Assembly (NCBI RefSeq): GCF_003008535.1
Contig: NZ_CP027666.1
Coordinates: 2,345,501-2,409,500 of the forward strand
Reading direction: 5' to 3'
Length of the DNA stretch: 64,000 nt
From: Ottowia oryzae
GTDB lineage: Bacteria > Pseudomonadota > Gammaproteobacteria > Burkholderiales > Burkholderiaceae_C
Translations under genes and position numbers: made by a program
In this document: piece after piece, positions 35,979 through 44,981 of the stretch
Layout: every line of letters begins with the position of its first letter
How positions within the stretch are numbered: position 1 is the stretch's first letter
Notes under the pieces: model-generated
The model's database searches: none
What the model saw: the letters and a program-made list of their open reading frames with translations, nothing else
What the model was told of the DNA's origin: nothing

Positions 35979-36581
35979 TCAGACGTTGTCGATGCCCTTG
36001 GGCAGAGTGGGCGGAATAGGCGGATGAGGTGCAGTGCGCGCCGCAGGGGCTGGCGCTGCGCTGGCGCGGCCCGCTGAGGTGCGGCCGCTGCGCGGTGGCG
36101 CATCGGCGGCCGCGGCCTGGGTGGGCACGGGCAGCCGCACGTCCGACTTCACTTCCTTCAGCACGATGGAAGAGCGCACGTGGGTGACGCCGGGCAGGCG
36201 AAACAGCTCGGCGTGCAGGAACTGCTCGTACGCGGCGATGTCGGGCACCAGCACGCTCAGCAGGTAGTCCGCCTGGCCCGTGGTGGACAGACAGCGCACG
36301 ATGGGCGGCGTGGCCTGCACCGCGCGCTCAAACGCTTGCACGGTGTCGGGGCTGTGCTGGTTCAGGTTGACTTCGGCCACCACCAGCAGGCCCAGGCCCA
36401 CGCGCGCGCGGTCGACCAGCGCGCTGTAGCCGGTGATCACGCCCGCCGCCTCCATGTCCTTGATGCGCTTCCAGCAGGGGGTGGTGGACAGGCCCACGCG
36501 CTCGGCGATCTGCTGCACGGTTTGGCGGGCGTCGCGCTGCAGCTCACGCAGGATGGCCAGGCTGTGGTGATCGAGAATCAT
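35979..36581 (-). CDS. Lrp/AsnC-family transcriptional regulator
   Basis: Regulator of 200 residues. An N-terminal winged helix-turn-helix (LDHHSLAILRELQRDARQTV, then AERVGLSTTPCWKRIKDMEA) precedes the RAM ligand-binding domain (GLGLLVVAEVNLNQHSPDTV, then GQADYLLSVLVPDIAAYEQF). A Pro/Ala-rich tail of about 45 residues extends past the usual family end. It is divergent from the indolepyruvate oxidoreductase gene across 137 bases and probably controls it in response to an amino acid. Confidence 0.93.
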   Translation of the reverse strand: MILDHHSLAILRELQRDARQTVQQIAERVGLSTTPCWKRIKDMEAAGVITGYSALVDRARVGLGLLVVAEVNLNQHSPDTVQAFERAVQATPPIVRCLSTTGQADYLLSVLVPDIAAYEQFLHAELFRLPGVTHVRSSIVLKEVKSDVRLPVPTQAAAADAPPRSGRTSAGRASAAPAPAARTAPHPPIPPTLPKGIDNV

Positions 36582-36587
36582 GTTCTT

Positions 36588-36616
36588 GAATATTGGTTAA
36601 TTTAAGAATGATATTC
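36588..36616. promoter_or_regulatory. Candidate Lrp-type operator in the divergent promoter region
   Basis: An inverted repeat GAATATT/GATATTC separated by an AT-rich spacer (GGTTAATTTAAGAAT). It sits just upstream of the regulator's ATG and in the divergent region with the indolepyruvate oxidoreductase gene. Lrp/AsnC regulators bind such degenerate AT-rich palindromes; the assignment is positional. Confidence 0.45.
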
Positions 36617-36718
36617 CGGCTATCTGCATTTAGCACCGCAAACAAGTGGCCTTTTTTCTGCGAATCGGCCTAAAGTGGCCGCACAAGCAGGCCCCGTGCG
36701 GGCCGCAGGAGACAAGCC

Positions 36719-39700
36719 ATGAGCCAGCCCACGATGCACGCCGCCGACCGCGAAGCGGCCAACCCTGTCGCCGGTGACGCAGCCGTTGATGTAGCCGTTG
36801 ATGCAGCCGACGCGGCGCGCGCGGCCGACCACCCCATCCAGCGCCCCGACTACCGCCTGGGCGACAACCTGTGGGCGCGCGAAGGCCAGGTCTTCATGAC
36901 GGGCACGCAGGCCCTGGTGCGCCTGATGCTGATGCAGCGCTGGCGCGACGAGGCCGCCGGGCTGGCCACGCAGGGTTTCGTCAGCGGCTACCGCGGCTCG
37001 CCGCTCGGCATGGTGGACCAGCAGATCTGGAAGGCTGGCAAAACCTGGCGCGACGAGGGCCTGAACTTCGTGCCCGCCATCAACGAAGAACTGGGCGCCA
37101 CGCAGGTGCTGGGCACCCAGCGCGTGGAAAGCGACCCCGAGAAAACCTGCGACGCGGTGTTTGCCATGTGGTACGGCAAGGGCCCTGGCGTAGACCGCGC
37201 GGGCGACGCCATCAAGCACGGCAACGCTTACGGCAGCTCGCCCCACGGCGGCGTGCTGGTGGTGGCGGGGGATGACCACGGCTGCGTCAGCTCGTCGATG
37301 CCGCACCAGTCGGACCAGCTGCTGCAGGCGTACCACATGCCCATCGTGGCGCCCGCCACGGTGGGCGAGCATCTGGAATTCGGGCTGTACGGCTGGGCGC
37401 TTTCGCGCTACTCAGGCAACTGGGTGGGGCTGACATCGCTGTCGGAAGTGGTGGAAAGCGGCGCCACGGTCGATCTGGATGCCATCAACCAACGCGTGGC
37501 GGCCTGGAAAAGCGCCGACGAAGTGCGCGCGCTGACGGGCCACCAGGCGCCCGCCAGCGGTCTGCACTACCGCTGGCCGGATTTCCCATCGCTACAAATT
37601 GAAGAGCGGCTGGCGCAGAAGCTGCAAGCGGTGGCGGCCTTTTCGGCTGTGAATTCGATTGACCGCAACGTCATTGAATCGCCGCACGCCACGGTGGGCA
37701 TCGTGACCTGCGGCAAGTCGCACTACGACCTGATGGAGGTGCTGCGCCGGCTGGAGATCAGCAACGACATGCTGGCCGCTGCGGGTGTGCGGCTGTACAA
37801 GGTGGGCTTGAGCTTTCCGCTGGAAAGCACGCGCATGCTGGCCTTTGCGCACGGCCTGCAAGAAATACTGGTCGTCGAGGAAAAGGGCGCGGTGGTGGAA
37901 AGCCAGCTGCGCGAGCTGTTCTACAACGCCCCTGGCGGCCTGCGCCCGGCCATCCTGGGCAAGAAAGGCGCGCAGGGCCAGCCGCTGGTGGGCGCCCTGG
38001 GCGAACTGCGGCCCTCGCGCCTGATCGAACTGACAGCCGACTGGCTGATTCGCCACTTTCCGGCGCAGTTCAGTGACCGCCGCGCGCATGTGCGCGATTT
38101 CACGCTGCCTGAGCTGCTCAGCAACGATTCGGACAGCGTCAAGCGCATGCCGTACTTCTGCGCCGGCTGCCCGCACAACACGTCCACCAAAGTGCCCGAG
38201 GGCTCCACGGCCAAGGCGGGCATCGGCTGCCACTTCATGGCCAACTGGATGGACCGCGACACGGCCGGGCTGATCCAGATGGGCGGCGAAGGGGTGGATT
38301 GGGTGTCGCACTCGCGCTTCACGCGCATGCCGCACGTGTTCCAGAACCTGGGCGACGGCACGTACTACCACTCGGGCTACCTGGCGATTCGCCAGGCCGT
38401 GGCGGCCAAGGCGCGCATCACCTACAAGATTCTGTTCAACGATGCTGTGGCCATGACCGGCGGCCAGCCGGTGGACGGCGTGATCAGCGTGGACGCCATC
38501 GCCCGCCAGGTGGAAAGCGAGGGCGTGAAGAAGGTGGTGGTGCTGTCGGACGACATTGCCAAGTACGACACGCAGAAAGGCCGCTTTCCCGCCGGCACCC
38601 AGTTTTTCGACCGCGCCGAGCTGGACCGCGTGCAGCGCGAGCTGCGCGAGGTGGATGGCGTCACCGTGCTGATCTATGAGCAGACCTGCGCCGCCGAAAA
38701 GCGCCGCCGCCGCAAGAAGGGCGAGCTGGCGGACCCGGACAAGCGCCTGTTCATCAACGAATCCGTGTGCGAAGGCTGCGGCGACTGCAGCGTGCAAAGC
38801 AACTGCGTGGCCGTGCTGCCGCATGAGACGCCGCTGGGCCGCAAGCGCAAGATCGACCAGACCGCGTGCAACAAGGACTATTCCTGCGCCAAGGGCTTTT
38901 GCCCCAGCTTCGTCGGCGTGAGTGGCGGCAAGCTGCGCAAGCGCGCGGGCGCCCTGGCGGGCGAGGCCGGGCAGGGCGCCTTCGCCCGGCTGGTGGACGG
39001 GCTGCCGCAGCCCAAGCCGCACGACTGGACGGGGCCGTACGACCTGCTGGTCACCGGCGTGGGCGGCACGGGCGTGGTCACCGTAGGCGCCGTGATCGCC
39101 ATGGCCGCGCACCTGGAAGGCAAAAGCGCCAGCGTGCTGGACTTCATGGGCTTCGCGCAAAAAGGTGGCGCCGTGATGTCTTTCGTGCGGCTGGCCGACG
39201 TGCCCGAGCGGCTGAACCAGGTGCGCATCGACACCCAGCAGGCCGACGCCCTGCTGGCGTGCGACACCGTGGTGGCCGCCCAGCCCGAGGCGCTGGGCAC
39301 CGTGCGACACGGCCGCACCCGCGTGCTGGCCAACGTGCATGAAACGCCCGTGGCCGAATCCCTGCGCAACCCCGATGCGGACCTGAAAACCGAGCTGCTG
39401 CTGGGCAAGCTGCGCTTTGCCGCGGGCGAAGACCGCGTAGAAACGTTTGACGCGCAGACGCTGGCCAACGACTTTTTGGGGGACACCGTCACCGCCAACA
39501 TCCTGGCCATGGGGTACGCATGGCAGCGCGGGCTGGTGCCCGTCAGCCTGGCGGCGCTGCTGCGCGCGATCGAGCTGAACGGCGTGGCCGTGGCAGCCAA
39601 CGTGGCGGCGTTTTCGCTTGGCCGCTTGGCCGCCGCCGACCCCGGCGCGTGCGAAGCGCTGCTCGGCGATCAGGTGCGCCCCGCGCCCGTGGCGGCCGAA

Positions 39701-40423
39701 TCGATCGATGCCGTCATCACCCAAGGCATGAACCACTTGACGGCCTACCAGAACGCCGCCTGGGCCGAACGCTACGCCAAGCTGGTGCGCGAGGTGTACG
39801 CGGCCGAGCAAGCCCTACAGCCAGCCGATGCGGCCATGCCACTGACCCGCGCCGTAGCGAATTCGCTGCGCAAGCTGATGAGCTACAAGGATGAATACGA
39901 AGTCGCCCGCCTGTACACCGACGGCGACTTTGAAAAAGCGCTGGCCCAGCAATTTGAAGGCGACGTGCGCCTGTCCTTCTACATGGCCCCGCCGGTGCTC
40001 AGCCGCAGCCAGCACGGCGAGCCGCCGCGCAAGGTGGAGCTGGGCAGCTGGTTGTGGAAAGCCCTGCGCCTGCTGGCCAAGGCCAAGGGCTTGCGCGGCG
40101 GCGCGCTAGACCCGTTCGGGCGCACCGACGAGCGGCGCATGGAGCGAGAGCTGATCGCCCGTTTCGAGGCGCGCGTGCGCGAGCTTCTGCCGCAGTTGAC
40201 GGCGGGCAATCGGGCGCTGATGGCGCAGATCGCGGCGCTGCCGCTGTCGATGCGCGGGTACGGCCACGTCAAGCTGGCCAACGTGGCGCTGGCGCAGGTG
40301 CGCGAAACCGAGCTGCTGCACCGGCTGGACGCCGCGCGCTACCCGGCGCCCCAACGGCCGGCCACGGCCAAGGCGGGGCAGATCAAGGGCATTGCGATTC
40401 GCAGCGAGAAGCAGGTGGCCTGA
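36719..40423 (+). CDS. Indolepyruvate ferredoxin oxidoreductase (fused alpha/beta)
   Basis: Cytosolic thiamine-diphosphate and iron-sulfur enzyme that oxidatively decarboxylates aryl or branched 2-oxo acids from amino-acid breakdown to acyl-CoA. The 1234-residue chain starts the catalytic part at about residue 40 (DYRLGDNLWAREGQVFMTGT), contains the TPP-region Cys motif FCAGCPHNTSTKVPEGS and GIGCHFMANWMD, ferredoxin-like clusters CEGCGDCSVQSNC and CNKDYSCAKGFC, and the C-terminal IorB-like domain starting TGVGGTGVVTVGAVIAMAAH. It is the single-chain form common in proteobacteria. The first 40 residues contain a 12-base tandem repeat giving VAVDVAVDAADAA. A divergent Lrp-type regulator supports amino-acid control. 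Confidence 0.93.
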   Translation: MSQPTMHAADREAANPVAGDAAVDVAVDAADAARAADHPIQRPDYRLGDNLWAREGQVFMTGTQALVRLMLMQRWRDEAAGLATQGFVSGYRGSPLGMVDQQIWKAGKTWRDEGLNFVPAINEELGATQVLGTQRVESDPEKTCDAVFAMWYGKGPGVDRAGDAIKHGNAYGSSPHGGVLVVAGDDHGCVSSSMPHQSDQLLQAYHMPIVAPATVGEHLEFGLYGWALSRYSGNWVGLTSLSEVVESGATVDLDAINQRVAAWKSADEVRALTGHQAPASGLHYRWPDFPSLQIEERLAQKLQAVAAFSAVNSIDRNVIESPHATVGIVTCGKSHYDLMEVLRRLEISNDMLAAAGVRLYKVGLSFPLESTRMLAFAHGLQEILVVEEKGAVVESQLRELFYNAPGGLRPAILGKKGAQGQPLVGALGELRPSRLIELTADWLIRHFPAQFSDRRAHVRDFTLPELLSNDSDSVKRMPYFCAGCPHNTSTKVPEGSTAKAGIGCHFMANWMDRDTAGLIQMGGEGVDWVSHSRFTRMPHVFQNLGDGTYYHSGYLAIRQAVAAKARITYKILFNDAVAMTGGQPVDGVISVDAIARQVESEGVKKVVVLSDDIAKYDTQKGRFPAGTQFFDRAELDRVQRELREVDGVTVLIYEQTCAAEKRRRRKKGELADPDKRLFINESVCEGCGDCSVQSNCVAVLPHETPLGRKRKIDQTACNKDYSCAKGFCPSFVGVSGGKLRKRAGALAGEAGQGAFARLVDGLPQPKPHDWTGPYDLLVTGVGGTGVVTVGAVIAMAAHLEGKSASVLDFMGFAQKGGAVMSFVRLADVPERLNQVRIDTQQADALLACDTVVAAQPEALGTVRHGRTRVLANVHETPVAESLRNPDADLKTELLLGKLRFAAGEDRVETFDAQTLANDFLGDTVTANILAMGYAWQRGLVPVSLAALLRAIELNGVAVAANVAAFSLGRLAAADPGACEALLGDQVRPAPVAAESIDAVITQGMNHLTAYQNAAWAERYAKLVREVYAAEQALQPADAAMPLTRAVANSLRKLMSYKDEYEVARLYTDGDFEKALAQQFEGDVRLSFYMAPPVLSRSQHGEPPRKVELGSWLWKALRLLAKAKGLRGGALDPFGRTDERRMERELIARFEARVRELLPQLTAGNRALMAQIAALPLSMRGYGHVKLANVALAQVRETELLHRLDAARYPAPQRPATAKAGQIKGIAIRSEKQVA

Positions 40424-40519
40424 AAGCGGCCGCCACGCAGTGAGGCGGGGGCTTTGGCGGCGGAGCGCCCAGCGTTCCGGCGGATGCCGGGTATTGGTAG
40501 GTGCGCAGCTGGCTAGGCC

Positions 40520-40578
40520 AAATACTCAAAAACCATAGCGACCAGCGCTGGTCGGGCGGGCGCTGGAGCCATCTTTCG
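40520..40578 (-). repeat. Dispersed repeat, diverged intergenic copy
   Basis: ATACTCAAAAACCATAGCGA, then CCAGCGCTGGTCGGGCGGGC and GCTGGAGCCATC. More degenerate than other copies; located between the oxidoreductase and RidA genes, which converge here. Orientation is tentative. Confidence 0.5.
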
Positions 40579-40613
40579 CTTGCATAAGCCTGGCCAGTAC
40601 CAGGCCAGCTGGC

Positions 40614-41069
40614 TTACTCGACTTCGGCGATCAGCTCGATCTCGACGCAGGCGCCCAGGGGCAGGGTGGGCACGCCAAACGCGCTGCGGGCGTGGGCGCC
40701 GCGTTCGCCAAACACCTGGGCCAGCAATTCAGAGCAGCCGTTGGTGACCAGGTGCTGCTCGACGAAGTCGGGCGTGCTGTTCACCAGGCTCATGACCTTG
40801 ACGATGCGGCGCACACGCTCCAGATCGCCCACGGCGGCCTTCAGGGTGCCCATCAGGTCGATGGCCACCGCGCGTGCGGCTTCGGCGCCTTGCGCGGTCG
40901 CCATGTCCTGCCCCAGTCGGCCAACCCAGGGTTTGCCGTCTTTGCGGGCGATGTGGCCCGAGAGAAAAACCAGGTTGCCGGTGCGCACGAAGGGCACGTA
41001 GGCGGCGGCGGGCACGGCGACGGGCGGCAGGGCGATGCCGAGTTGGTCCAGTTGGCTTTGAATGCTCAT
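40614..41069 (-). CDS. RidA/YjgF-family protein (putative enamine/imine deaminase)
   Basis: A 151-residue cytosolic trimer-forming protein of the YjgF/YER057c/UK114 superfamily. The LVFLSGHIARKDGKPWVGRL and LPLGACVEIELIAEVE segments match the long RidA subgroup, with the conserved acidic residue near the C-terminus. Members hydrolyse reactive 2-aminoacrylate or related imines; the longer subgroup is less well characterised and often lacks the arginine of true RidA, as seems to be the case here. Proximity to the amino-acid-catabolic oxidoreductase may be functional but the genes converge. Confidence 0.9.
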   Translation of the reverse strand: MSIQSQLDQLGIALPPVAVPAAAYVPFVRTGNLVFLSGHIARKDGKPWVGRLGQDMATAQGAEAARAVAIDLMGTLKAAVGDLERVRRIVKVMSLVNSTPDFVEQHLVTNGCSELLAQVFGERGAHARSAFGVPTLPLGACVEIELIAEVE

Positions 41070-41176
41070 GATCTAACCTTTGAATGGGGTGGAGATGGGG
41101 TGAAAAGCGGGGTGCGTCGCGGGCGCTTGACCTTTAGGCACAACCCCAGGCGGGGCGCCGGCCGCCGCCAGCGGGG

Positions 41177-42130
41177 CTAGGCCGAAACGCCGTCGGGCGG
41201 CAGCTGGTCGGCCTGGAACGGCTCGACTGTAACGCCCACGTGCAGGCGGTGTTCGCCCGCGCCGCGGATCACGCCGCGCAGCGGGGAAACGTCGGCGTAG
41301 TCGCGGCCCACGGCCAGGCGGATGTAGTCCTCGCCGGGGGTGCTCCAGCCGTCGCGCGCGTTGGTGGGGTCCAGGTCGTACCAGGCGCCCATGCCGCCGC
41401 TGCCTTCCTGCCCGGACGGATCGGGCAGGTCGGGCAGAAAGACGGAGATCCAGGCGTGCGACGCATCGCTGCCAATCAGGCGCGGCATGCCGGGCGGCGG
41501 CTGCGTCAGCAGATAGCCGCTGACGTAGCGCGCGGCCAGCCCCAGCGAGCGCAGGCAGGCCAGCATGACGTGGGCGAAATCCTGGCAGACGCCCTCGCGC
41601 CGCTGCAGCGCCACGGCGGCGGGCGTGTTGATTTCGGTCACATCGGCGCGGTAGGTGAATTCGGTGTGCACGCGGTGCATCAGCGCGCGCCCCGCCTCGA
41701 TCAGCGGCCGCCCGGGTGTGAAGCAGCTTTGGGCGTACGCCGCAAAAGCGTCGCCCGGATGCACGTAGACGGACGGAAAGACGAATTCGCTGGACGCGCC
41801 GTAGGTGTGGCCCGCGTGGTAGGTGAAGGCGTCGCGCGCGGCCTCCCAGGCGATGGTGCTGGGCGCATGGGGCGGGGCGGTGGTGTCCAGAATGCTGCGC
41901 GCGCGCACCAGCAGGCCGTCGTGCGGGCGGTCCAGCTCGACCACGCTGCGGCGGTTGCCGTACACGTCCAGCGAATCGCTGCGCGCCGTGGGCGCGGGGT
42001 GCACGTCCAGGCGGTGATCCAGCACCGTTTGCCGGGGCGTGTTGGGCGGGCTGAGGTGGATCAGGTGCAGGGCGGTCGCGACTGCCGGTTGGTAGTCGTA
42101 CCGCGTATCGTGGGTGACGGACAGGCGCAT
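41177..42130 (-). CDS. Transglutaminase-like cysteine peptidase-fold protein (ATP-grasp/alpha-E cluster)
   Basis: A 317-residue cytosolic protein: an N-terminal bacterial transglutaminase-like beta domain (MRLSVTHDTRYDYQPAV) and a transglutaminase core with a complete triad, Cys182 in REGVCQDFAHVML, His225 in DASHAWISVF and Asp254 in GAWYDLDPTN. It is the last gene of a minus-strand set after the fused ATP-grasp/alpha-E gene (165 bases upstream) and the DUF2126 gene. In such clusters it is predicted to cut or transfer peptides made by the ATP-grasp ligase. The ATG at 42130 was chosen for the canonical MRLSVTHDTRY start. Confidence 0.88.
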   Translation of the reverse strand: MRLSVTHDTRYDYQPAVATALHLIHLSPPNTPRQTVLDHRLDVHPAPTARSDSLDVYGNRRSVVELDRPHDGLLVRARSILDTTAPPHAPSTIAWEAARDAFTYHAGHTYGASSEFVFPSVYVHPGDAFAAYAQSCFTPGRPLIEAGRALMHRVHTEFTYRADVTEINTPAAVALQRREGVCQDFAHVMLACLRSLGLAARYVSGYLLTQPPPGMPRLIGSDASHAWISVFLPDLPDPSGQEGSGGMGAWYDLDPTNARDGWSTPGEDYIRLAVGRDYADVSPLRGVIRGAGEHRLHVGVTVEPFQADQLPPDGVSA

Positions 42131-42295
42131 GGGTTCAGTGGGCGTGATGGGGTGCGAGCTGCCCCGCAAGGCCGTGGACCGGCGCGCCGCGCACGCGCAG
42201 GGCGCAGCCGTGGCAGCGGACCGCTTCGGCCTGGCTGCGTGCGCGCGGCGTCGAGGGGGCGGGTTGAGGGCTCATGGCCATGCGTTCACACCGCA

Positions 42296-44917
42296 TCAGG
42301 CACCCAGGCTGCGCCGAGCATCCTCGGTGTGGCTGAAGTAGCGCAGCGCGATGGCGTCGGAGAGCTCGCCCGCCGTGTCGCTCATCTCGCGCAGCAGATC
42401 CTGCAGGTGGACGAAGTCGCCAATGGCGTCGGACTCACACAGCGTGGCCAGCGCACCAACGTCGGGCTGGCGCAGCCGCCTGGACAGGTCTTGCACCCCC
42501 ACCGGTTCGCGCTCATGCAGGTAAGCCAGGCGGCCGTTGAGCGTTTGCGCCACCCACGCCAGCGAACGAGGGTTCTGGTAGTTCAGCACCACGTGTTCGA
42601 GCAAGGCGGGAATCTCGCGGCTGCGCTGGTAGCGCGAGTGGAACGAGATGGCCGAATCGAACACGTCCAGCAACACGCCAAAGCCCGCCGCGTCGTGCAC
42701 GGCGTTGGTGTAGAAGCCGCGCGATAGCGCGTCGGTCAGAAAGCTCAGCCGCTCGAGCTGGCGCCCGGCCGACATCAGGCGCCAGCCGTCGTCGCGCCAC
42801 ATGCGGTCATGCTGCGCACCGGTGATGGCCGCCAGGTTCTTGCTCAGGCGGTCCAGCGCGGCCAGCGCGTCGGAGGCGGCGGGCGGGTCAAAGCGTGTGA
42901 GTGCGTCGCAGTCTTCGCGGAATTGCTCCTGCGCCTGCTTGATGAAGTTCCAGTGCTCGGTGGACAGCCGCTCGCGCAGGGTGGCGCCGGCGCTGCGCAG
43001 CCACCACAGGCTGAAGCCCACGCTGGGCACCGTTTGCGTGTCGCCCAAGTGGGTGATCAGCAGGCGCTCGAATTCGGTGCGCCACTGCAGCGGGTCGGGT
43101 TCGCCCTTGGCGGTCAGCCCCACGCTTTCAGCCAGTTGGCCCAGCCACATCAGCATGGCGGGGGAGGGTTCTTCCTCGCCGTGCAGCGCATCCAGCGTGA
43201 TGCGCGCCAGGCGGGCGGCGTTTTCTGCGCGCTCGGTGTAGCGGCCCAGCCAGAACAGGTTTTCGGCCGCGCGGCTGGTCACCAGGCGCTCGCGCGCGGC
43301 GGGCAGCGGTGGCGCCGTGGCGGCGGCCACGTAGGGCGCCAGCATGCCGTGGTCGGTTTCGTCGGCGGGCGAAAGGTCGTCCACCACCCAGGCGTCGGCG
43401 CTGGAGCCGCCGCTTTGCATGCTGGCGATGCCCGCGTCGCCCCCGACCAGGCGTGCCATGCCGCCGGGCAGCACCTGCCAGCCGCCCGAGCCGTCCGACA
43501 GCGCAAACACCCGCAGGATGGCCGATCGCATGGCGATGTGCGAGCCCTGCGGCCCACTGCGCCACACCGGCGTTTGCGAGGTCGGCAGGTAGGCCTGCAC
43601 CGTGTGTTCGTCGGGCGCGTGGCGGATGCGGTCCACCCACGACGCCAGCTGGCCCGGCCCCATCAAGGGGCCCACGCCCGCCTCGAACGTGCCGCGCGAA
43701 AGTGACCACGGGTAGGTGGGCTTGATGACCGACTGCGCCAGCCGCGGCAGCACTTCCAGCATCGCCGCCTCTTCGCCGCACCACCAGGTGTGCAGCGCGG
43801 GCAGGCGCAACTCTTCGCCCAGCAGGCGCCGGGCCAGGGCGGGCAGAAAGCCCAGCAGCGCGCTGGATTCCAGAAAACCGGATCCCAGCGCGTTGGCCAT
43901 CAGCACGTTGCCAGAGCGCACTGCCTGCACCAGCCCGGGCACGCCCAGGCGCGAATCGGGGCGCATCTCCAGCAGGTCGACCCAGGCGTCGTCCACGCGC
44001 TTGATGAGCGCATCGACCGGCCGCAGGCCGTGCAGGGTCTTGAGGTAAAGGCGTTCGCCGCGCACCGTCAGGTCGGTGCCTTCCACCAGCGTCACGCCCA
44101 GGTAGCGCGCCAGGTAAGACTGCTCGAAGTACGTCTCGTTGTACGGCCCGGCGGTCAGCAGCGCGACGTGCGCGTCCGGCCCGTTGGGCGCCATGGCCTT
44201 CAGGCCTTCGATGAAGCTGCGGTAGGTGGCGGCCAGGCGGCGCACGTTCAGCGCCTCGAACGGCTCGGCGAATTGGCTGGACACGGCCAGCCGGTTTTCC
44301 AGCAGATAGCCCAGGCCCGAGGGCGCCTGCGTGCGCTGCGACACCACCCACCAATGCCCGTTGGGCCCGCGCGCCAAGTCCATCGCGACGATGTGCAGGT
44401 GCTGGCCGCCCACCGGCCGCACACCGTGCAGCGCGCGCAGGTAGTCAGGGTGGCCTTGCACCAGCGCGGGTGGCACCAGCCCTTCGCGCAGCAGGCGGCG
44501 CTCGCCGTACACGTCGGCCATCACCGCTTCCAGCACGCGCACGCGCTGCAGCACGCCGTCTTCGATGCGCGCCCAGTCGCCCGGCGTGATCAGCAGGGGG
44601 AACATGTCCAGCGCCCACGGGCGCTGCAGCTGCACATCGTCGGTGTAGACGTTGTAGGACACGCCGTTGTCACGCAGCTGCCGCGCCAGGCGGCTGGCGC
44701 GCTGGTCCAGCTGCGCCCAGCCCGCCGGGCCCAGCGCCCTGAAGAAGCGCGCCCAGGCCGGCACCAGCGCGGCCTGGGGCGCGTCAATGCCGCTGGCCAA
44801 GCGCGCGCGCAGGCCGTGCAGCTCGTCAAAGTGCGCGTCGTCCGCGCGGGGGAAGGTGGCGCCCGTTTCGATGTGGAGTTGGGTGCGCAACTGGCTCAAT
44901 TCGTCCGATGCAGGCAT
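42296..44917 (-). CDS. Fused circularly permuted ATP-grasp ligase and alpha-E domain protein
   Basis: An 873-residue two-domain protein. Residues about 20-480 form the circularly permuted ATP-grasp domain (former DUF404/DUF407), with GVSYNVYTDDVQLQRPWALD, LLTAGPYNETYFEQSYLARY and VIKPTYPWSLSRGTFEAGVG. Residues about 540-870 form the alpha-helical alpha-E domain (former DUF403; ENLFWLGRYTERAENAARLA). These families have been predicted to form peptide (COOH-NH2) bonds, but substrates are unknown. The region between the domains is short. The same two domains occur as separate genes at 51351-53790. The gene follows the DUF2126 gene by 64 bases and is probably co-transcribed with it. Confidence 0.88.
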   Translation of the reverse strand: MPASDELSQLRTQLHIETGATFPRADDAHFDELHGLRARLASGIDAPQAALVPAWARFFRALGPAGWAQLDQRASRLARQLRDNGVSYNVYTDDVQLQRPWALDMFPLLITPGDWARIEDGVLQRVRVLEAVMADVYGERRLLREGLVPPALVQGHPDYLRALHGVRPVGGQHLHIVAMDLARGPNGHWWVVSQRTQAPSGLGYLLENRLAVSSQFAEPFEALNVRRLAATYRSFIEGLKAMAPNGPDAHVALLTAGPYNETYFEQSYLARYLGVTLVEGTDLTVRGERLYLKTLHGLRPVDALIKRVDDAWVDLLEMRPDSRLGVPGLVQAVRSGNVLMANALGSGFLESSALLGFLPALARRLLGEELRLPALHTWWCGEEAAMLEVLPRLAQSVIKPTYPWSLSRGTFEAGVGPLMGPGQLASWVDRIRHAPDEHTVQAYLPTSQTPVWRSGPQGSHIAMRSAILRVFALSDGSGGWQVLPGGMARLVGGDAGIASMQSGGSSADAWVVDDLSPADETDHGMLAPYVAAATAPPLPAARERLVTSRAAENLFWLGRYTERAENAARLARITLDALHGEEEPSPAMLMWLGQLAESVGLTAKGEPDPLQWRTEFERLLITHLGDTQTVPSVGFSLWWLRSAGATLRERLSTEHWNFIKQAQEQFREDCDALTRFDPPAASDALAALDRLSKNLAAITGAQHDRMWRDDGWRLMSAGRQLERLSFLTDALSRGFYTNAVHDAAGFGVLLDVFDSAISFHSRYQRSREIPALLEHVVLNYQNPRSLAWVAQTLNGRLAYLHEREPVGVQDLSRRLRQPDVGALATLCESDAIGDFVHLQDLLREMSDTAGELSDAIALRYFSHTEDARRSLGA

Positions 44918-44981
44918 ACCCGGCCTATTGTGTCCGATCAAGGTGAGCCCGGCTGTCGGACACCAGGCAACCCTGACGGCG

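Noticed and set aside
37592..39811. A 739-residue minus-strand open frame
   Set aside because: Antisense shadow of the indolepyruvate oxidoreductase gene, with no domain.
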